Shown one piece after another: positions 61,200 to 64,000 of a stretch of DNA of 64,000 bases. Location of the stretch: NCBI RefSeq assembly GCF_022827545.1, contig NZ_CP094669.1:1578001-1642000 (forward strand). Direction: 5' to 3'. The translations under genes were made by a program, and so were the position numbers. The notes beneath the pieces were generated by a model. That model had not been told where the DNA came from. It worked only from the letters and a program-made list of their open reading frames with translations, and made no database searches. Each line of letters starts with the position of its first letter. The stretch's first letter is position 1. The stretch is from Hymenobacter tibetensis (lineage in GTDB: Bacteria; Bacteroidota; Bacteroidia; Cytophagales; Hymenobacteraceae).

Positions 61200-62258
61200 T
61201 TGCTCCGACGCTTCGTTCCCTTTCAGCAACTCCGTAAGCAGCCAACCATTGTAGTGGATAGTGTTGGGCTGGGTGCCAGCCTCACGCTGGCGCATTGGCG
61301 GGGGGCGGCTACGCCCGAACTCCTGCGCGACGATACCAGTGCGGGTTCGGTGCTACGGGCCTTGCGCGCCCCCGATGCGGCAGGCCTAACCGCGTCGGCC
61401 GTGACAGCCAATCATTTCGATGTAGACGGGTTTGTGGGGGTGTGGAGCTTGCTGCATCCGGAAGCTGCCTTGCGCCACGAGCACCTGCTCCGCCTGGTCG
61501 CCATTCTCGGCGACTTTCGGGAACTGGATTGGCAGGACCCGCTTGCCGATCATGCCCTGCGGCTGGTGTGCTGGCTGAATGCTCGGGAAAAGGAATTGTT
61601 TTACGTGCCGTTTGGGGCTCCGGCTTTGCGTCGGCGCGAGGACGAAGCATCCACCGAGAAGTTCAGGTGGTTTTTGCCTCGCTTCCTAGAGATACTAGAG
61701 AATCCGGAGGTGGACCGCGTTGCGTGGGAGCCGGAGTACGAGCGGGTGTTGCGGGCAACCAACGCCTTGCCGAGTGCCAGTGGTGCGTTTACGCGCTATC
61801 CTGAAATTGGGCTGGTGGTGGTAAGAGCCTCGGACCCGCTGCCGTACTATGCGTTGTTTGGCGCCACCGCTGGCTACGACATGGTACTTAGCCTATATGA
61901 CGGGCAGCGCTACGAATTCGAGTACAAGTACACCACCTGGATAGATTTGGAAAGCCGTGTTACGCTGCCGCGTTTGCCGCTTGATAGCCTAGCCGCTCAG
62001 TTGAACGCCGTAGAGCAAGCCCCTTACCGCTGGACTTTCGACGGCATCACCGATACCGGCCCGTTGCTGCGCCTAGCCGGCAAAAGCCTCAACAAAGCGC
62101 AACGCTATGCCGACCCCGACCAGCGCCCGATTCAGGCTTCTTCTCTTCTGCCGCAGGAAGTGGAGCAGCTGATTGTGTCGTTCTTTCAAGAAAAGTACGC
62201 CACTATACAGGCCAAACGATACTGGACCTGGGCAGAAATCCGCGCGGCAGGGCAGTAG
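61200..62258 (+). CDS. DUF6687-like protein of unknown function
   Basis: A cytoplasmic protein of about 352 residues. It begins RRFVPFQQLRKQPTIVVDSVGLGASLTLAHWRG and continues with LLRDDTSAGSVLRALRAP, TANHFDVDGFVGVWSLLHPE (an Asp/His-rich conserved block that could bind metal), LVAILGDFRELDW and a C-terminal half with YALFGATAGYDMVLSLYDGQRYEFEYKY. I recognise the pattern as the uncharacterised DUF6687 group of Bacteroidota, from memory. There is no ATG near the N-terminus. TTG 61200 is chosen because it fits the family start and lies after the promoter element; the frame itself is open from 61143. Confidence 0.7.
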   Translation: MLRRFVPFQQLRKQPTIVVDSVGLGASLTLAHWRGAATPELLRDDTSAGSVLRALRAPDAAGLTASAVTANHFDVDGFVGVWSLLHPEAALRHEHLLRLVAILGDFRELDWQDPLADHALRLVCWLNAREKELFYVPFGAPALRRREDEASTEKFRWFLPRFLEILENPEVDRVAWEPEYERVLRATNALPSASGAFTRYPEIGLVVVRASDPLPYYALFGATAGYDMVLSLYDGQRYEFEYKYTTWIDLESRVTLPRLPLDSLAAQLNAVEQAPYRWTFDGITDTGPLLRLAGKSLNKAQRYADPDQRPIQASSLLPQEVEQLIVSFFQEKYATIQAKRYWTWAEIRAAGQ

Positions 62259-62270
62259 CACCAACTCGCG

Positions 62271-64000
62271 CTACACATCATCGCCAAAGCCCACTATCTG
62301 GAGTGAGCTAATGCCGCCAACTCCCTTGCGCACGTTAATTTGTGTGCTAACGCGCTCTTTTAGCGCCTCAACGTGGGAGATGATGCCCACAGTTTTGCCG
62401 GTACCCTGCAACGTTTCGAGGGCCGACAGCGCCACATCCAACGCATCAGGATCAAGCGTGCCAAAGCCTTCATCGATGAAGAGCGTGTCGATTTGGGTGC
62501 GGTGGCTAGCCAGTTCCGACAACCCCAATGCCAACGCCAAGCTCACCAAGAAACTCTCGCCGCCCGACAACGAGTTCATAGAGCGGCTGCTCCCCCCTTG
62601 GTACTCGTCTACAATAAGGAGGTCGAGGTGCTGGTCGGGGTTGCGGAGGATGCGGTACCGGTCGGTAAGGCGGTGCAAGTGGCGGTTGGCAAGGTCAGTG
62701 AGGCGAGCCAAGGTGAGGCCCTGCGCAAACTCGCTGAACTTCTTGCCATCGGCCGACCCAATGACCTCCGCTAAGTGTCGCCAGCGGCGCGCTTCCTGTT
62801 GTTGCTTTTCCAGTTGCTCGGCCAATGCCGCGTGGCGCTCCTGGCCGTTGCGGTGGTCGAGTAGGCGCTGTTGGCGCTGGCCGAGCTGCTGGTTGAGCGT
62901 AGCTAGCTGCTGGTTGCTGACGGTCAGCTGGTGTTCTACTGATTCCAGTGGTTCCTCGGTGAGGGCGCGGGCTTGCTCCTGCTGCAACTGCTGCGCTAGG
63001 TCGGTGAGAGTTTGCTGCGTAACGGCCAGCGCCTGCTCGTGGCGCTGGAGCTGATCGGCGAGGCGGCGCACTTCGGGGTCGGGGAGGAGGAGGGCCGCAA
63101 GGGCAGTGGGGTCGGGGGCGAGGCCGGCGGCCGTAAGGGCGGCCGTGAGGGCAGCGTGTTGCTGCTCCCGAAGCTGCTGCTGTTGCTGCGCATCCTGCTC
63201 CCGCTGCTGTAGCTGGGTGTCGGCAAGCACCAAGGCCGTTTCGTGTTGCTGCAAGGTTTGCTCGGCTTGCTGCCGGCGCGCTTCCGTCTGTTGCGCGGTC
63301 TGCTCTAGCTGCTGGCGTGCCTGGCCTACATCAGACCCGCTAAATAGCGCTTGGCGTTGGCGTTGCTGCTCCTGAATAGCAGTGTACTGATCGACTAGCT
63401 TCTGCTTGCGGGCCCGCAGCCAGATATCCACTTCGGCTTTCTGCCGCTCTGCTTCCGTAGCGGTTACGCTTATGCCACTTAGTTCGTTGGTGGCTTTGTC
63501 GCGCTCCTGCTGTTTGGTGGTGAATTCGAGAATGCGCAGGCGAGCTTGTTCCATCAGGGCACGGCCGTTTTCCTCGGTGAACACCATCCCGAAGTTTTCC
63601 AGCTGACTTTGAATCATTAACCGAGCCGCTGGGCCGCGTTCTTCGGCATCGGTCAACTCTTGCTCCAGGTTCGCTACCACATGCGCGTACTCCTGCTGCT
63701 GCCGGGTGGCGGCTTCTTGCTGGCTGGTGGCCTGGGTGAGCTGCTGGTTGATGGTGGCGTGCTGGTCGCGGAGTTCTTTCAATTCCTGCACCAACTCCTT
63801 CACTTCCTCTGCCACCGCTTTTTCCCCTGATTCGGGCAGGAACTGAATGGTATCCGACTGAGTTTCGACGGGCTCTGGCCCGGCTTGCTCTAGAATGGTG
63901 ACGTAGGTGTTGAGGCGGTTGAAGCGAGTGCCCAACGCCCGCACCCGCTGGCTCATTTCTTCTTCCCGCTGCCGGTCATGCTGAACGGTATCCTCACTCA
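62271..64000 (-). CDS. sbcC: Exonuclease subunit SbcC, C-terminal half (5' end outside window)
   Basis: The frame is open on the minus strand to the window edge; 576 residues are visible, from mid coiled coil to the C-terminus. Long Gln/Glu/Ala-rich coiled-coil segments (for example QARQQLEQTAQQTEARRQQA) lead into the C-terminal ATPase half. The ABC signature is NSLSGGESFLVSLALALGLSEL, Walker B is IDTLFIDEGFGTLDPDALD, and the H-loop His is in TVGIISHVEAL. The Walker A half lies outside. With SbcD it makes the Mre11/Rad50-type nuclease that opens hairpins and blocked ends. No Cys is seen in the visible part, so the zinc-hook CxxC, if present, must lie beyond the edge. It converges on the DUF6687-like gene with 12 bases between stops. 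Confidence 0.92.
   Translation of the reverse strand, partial: SEDTVQHDRQREEEMSQRVRALGTRFNRLNTYVTILEQAGPEPVETQSDTIQFLPESGEKAVAEEVKELVQELKELRDQHATINQQLTQATSQQEAATRQQQEYAHVVANLEQELTDAEERGPAARLMIQSQLENFGMVFTEENGRALMEQARLRILEFTTKQQERDKATNELSGISVTATEAERQKAEVDIWLRARKQKLVDQYTAIQEQQRQRQALFSGSDVGQARQQLEQTAQQTEARRQQAEQTLQQHETALVLADTQLQQREQDAQQQQQLREQQHAALTAALTAAGLAPDPTALAALLLPDPEVRRLADQLQRHEQALAVTQQTLTDLAQQLQQEQARALTEEPLESVEHQLTVSNQQLATLNQQLGQRQQRLLDHRNGQERHAALAEQLEKQQQEARRWRHLAEVIGSADGKKFSEFAQGLTLARLTDLANRHLHRLTDRYRILRNPDQHLDLLIVDEYQGGSSRSMNSLSGGESFLVSLALALGLSELASHRTQIDTLFIDEGFGTLDPDALDVALSALETLQGTGKTVGIISHVEALKERVSTQINVRKGVGGISSLQIVGFGDDV

Overview
The window looks like chromosomal DNA of a moderately GC-rich Bacteroidota bacterium, most plausibly Hymenobacter or a close relative in the Cytophagales. 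This is inferred from a SusC/SusD pair under an ECF sigma/FecR module, a type IX secretion sorting domain on one xylanase, a DUF4249-TonB receptor pair, TAnnTTTG-type promoters without clear Shine-Dalgarno sites, and arginine synthesis through an acylornithine transcarbamylase. No rRNA, tRNA, CRISPR array, transposase or prophage gene was recognised.

Region 1 (1-11948) is a xylan and hemicellulose locus. On the + strand: the end of a GH35 beta-galactosidase, a sialate-O-acetylesterase-type deacetylase, xylose isomerase, a sodium/sugar symporter, a GH10 xylanase and a GH115 alpha-glucuronidase. A second, modular GH10 xylanase exported by T9SS converges on them. Together they could deacetylate xylan, remove glucuronate, cut the backbone, import xylose and isomerise it. 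There is no SusCD pair and no xylulokinase within the locus.

Region 2 (12337-15357) holds three minus-strand genes: an NmrA-type reductase, a YiiX-like cysteine hydrolase and an AraJ-like MFS exporter with a probable operator at its promoter.

Region 3 (15786-28848) is a polysaccharide utilisation locus: ECF sigma, FecR anti-sigma, a transducer-type SusC with an STN domain, SusD, a GH144-like glucanase, a GH43 enzyme with a discoidin-like and an FnIII-like domain, and a GH3 beta-glucosidase. GH144 plus GH3 suggests beta-1,2-glucan or a related glucan, but the substrate is not fixed by the sequence.

Region 4 (28937-35192) is mostly housekeeping: fabG, a geranylgeranyl-reductase-like flavoprotein, a TPR protein, lpdA, a TonB C-terminal-domain protein and a small membrane protein.

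Region 5 (35720-50026) is a nearly complete arginine and carbamoyl-phosphate cluster. argB-argE-argH run leftward; a GNAT acetyltransferase, argG, argC, argD, carA, two small unknown genes, carB and an N-acylornithine carbamoyltransferase run rightward. The set implies that acylation is kept through the citrulline step and removed afterwards by the ArgE-like enzyme.

Region 6 (50148-64000) holds a Thr-rich secreted protein, an EamA transporter, rarA, sppA, a purine nucleoside phosphorylase, a DUF4249 lipoprotein with its TonB receptor, thioredoxin, a small secreted protein, an HNH protein, a DUF6687-like protein and the C-terminal half of SbcC.

Intergenic DNA is rich in long, often perfect inverted repeats, many placed as terminators, and in two dispersed repeat families. 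One has the core GTCATGCTGAGC...GAAGCATCTCGC; the other is a CCCCTCTCC..GGAGAGGGG palindrome flanked by CTAGGGGG.
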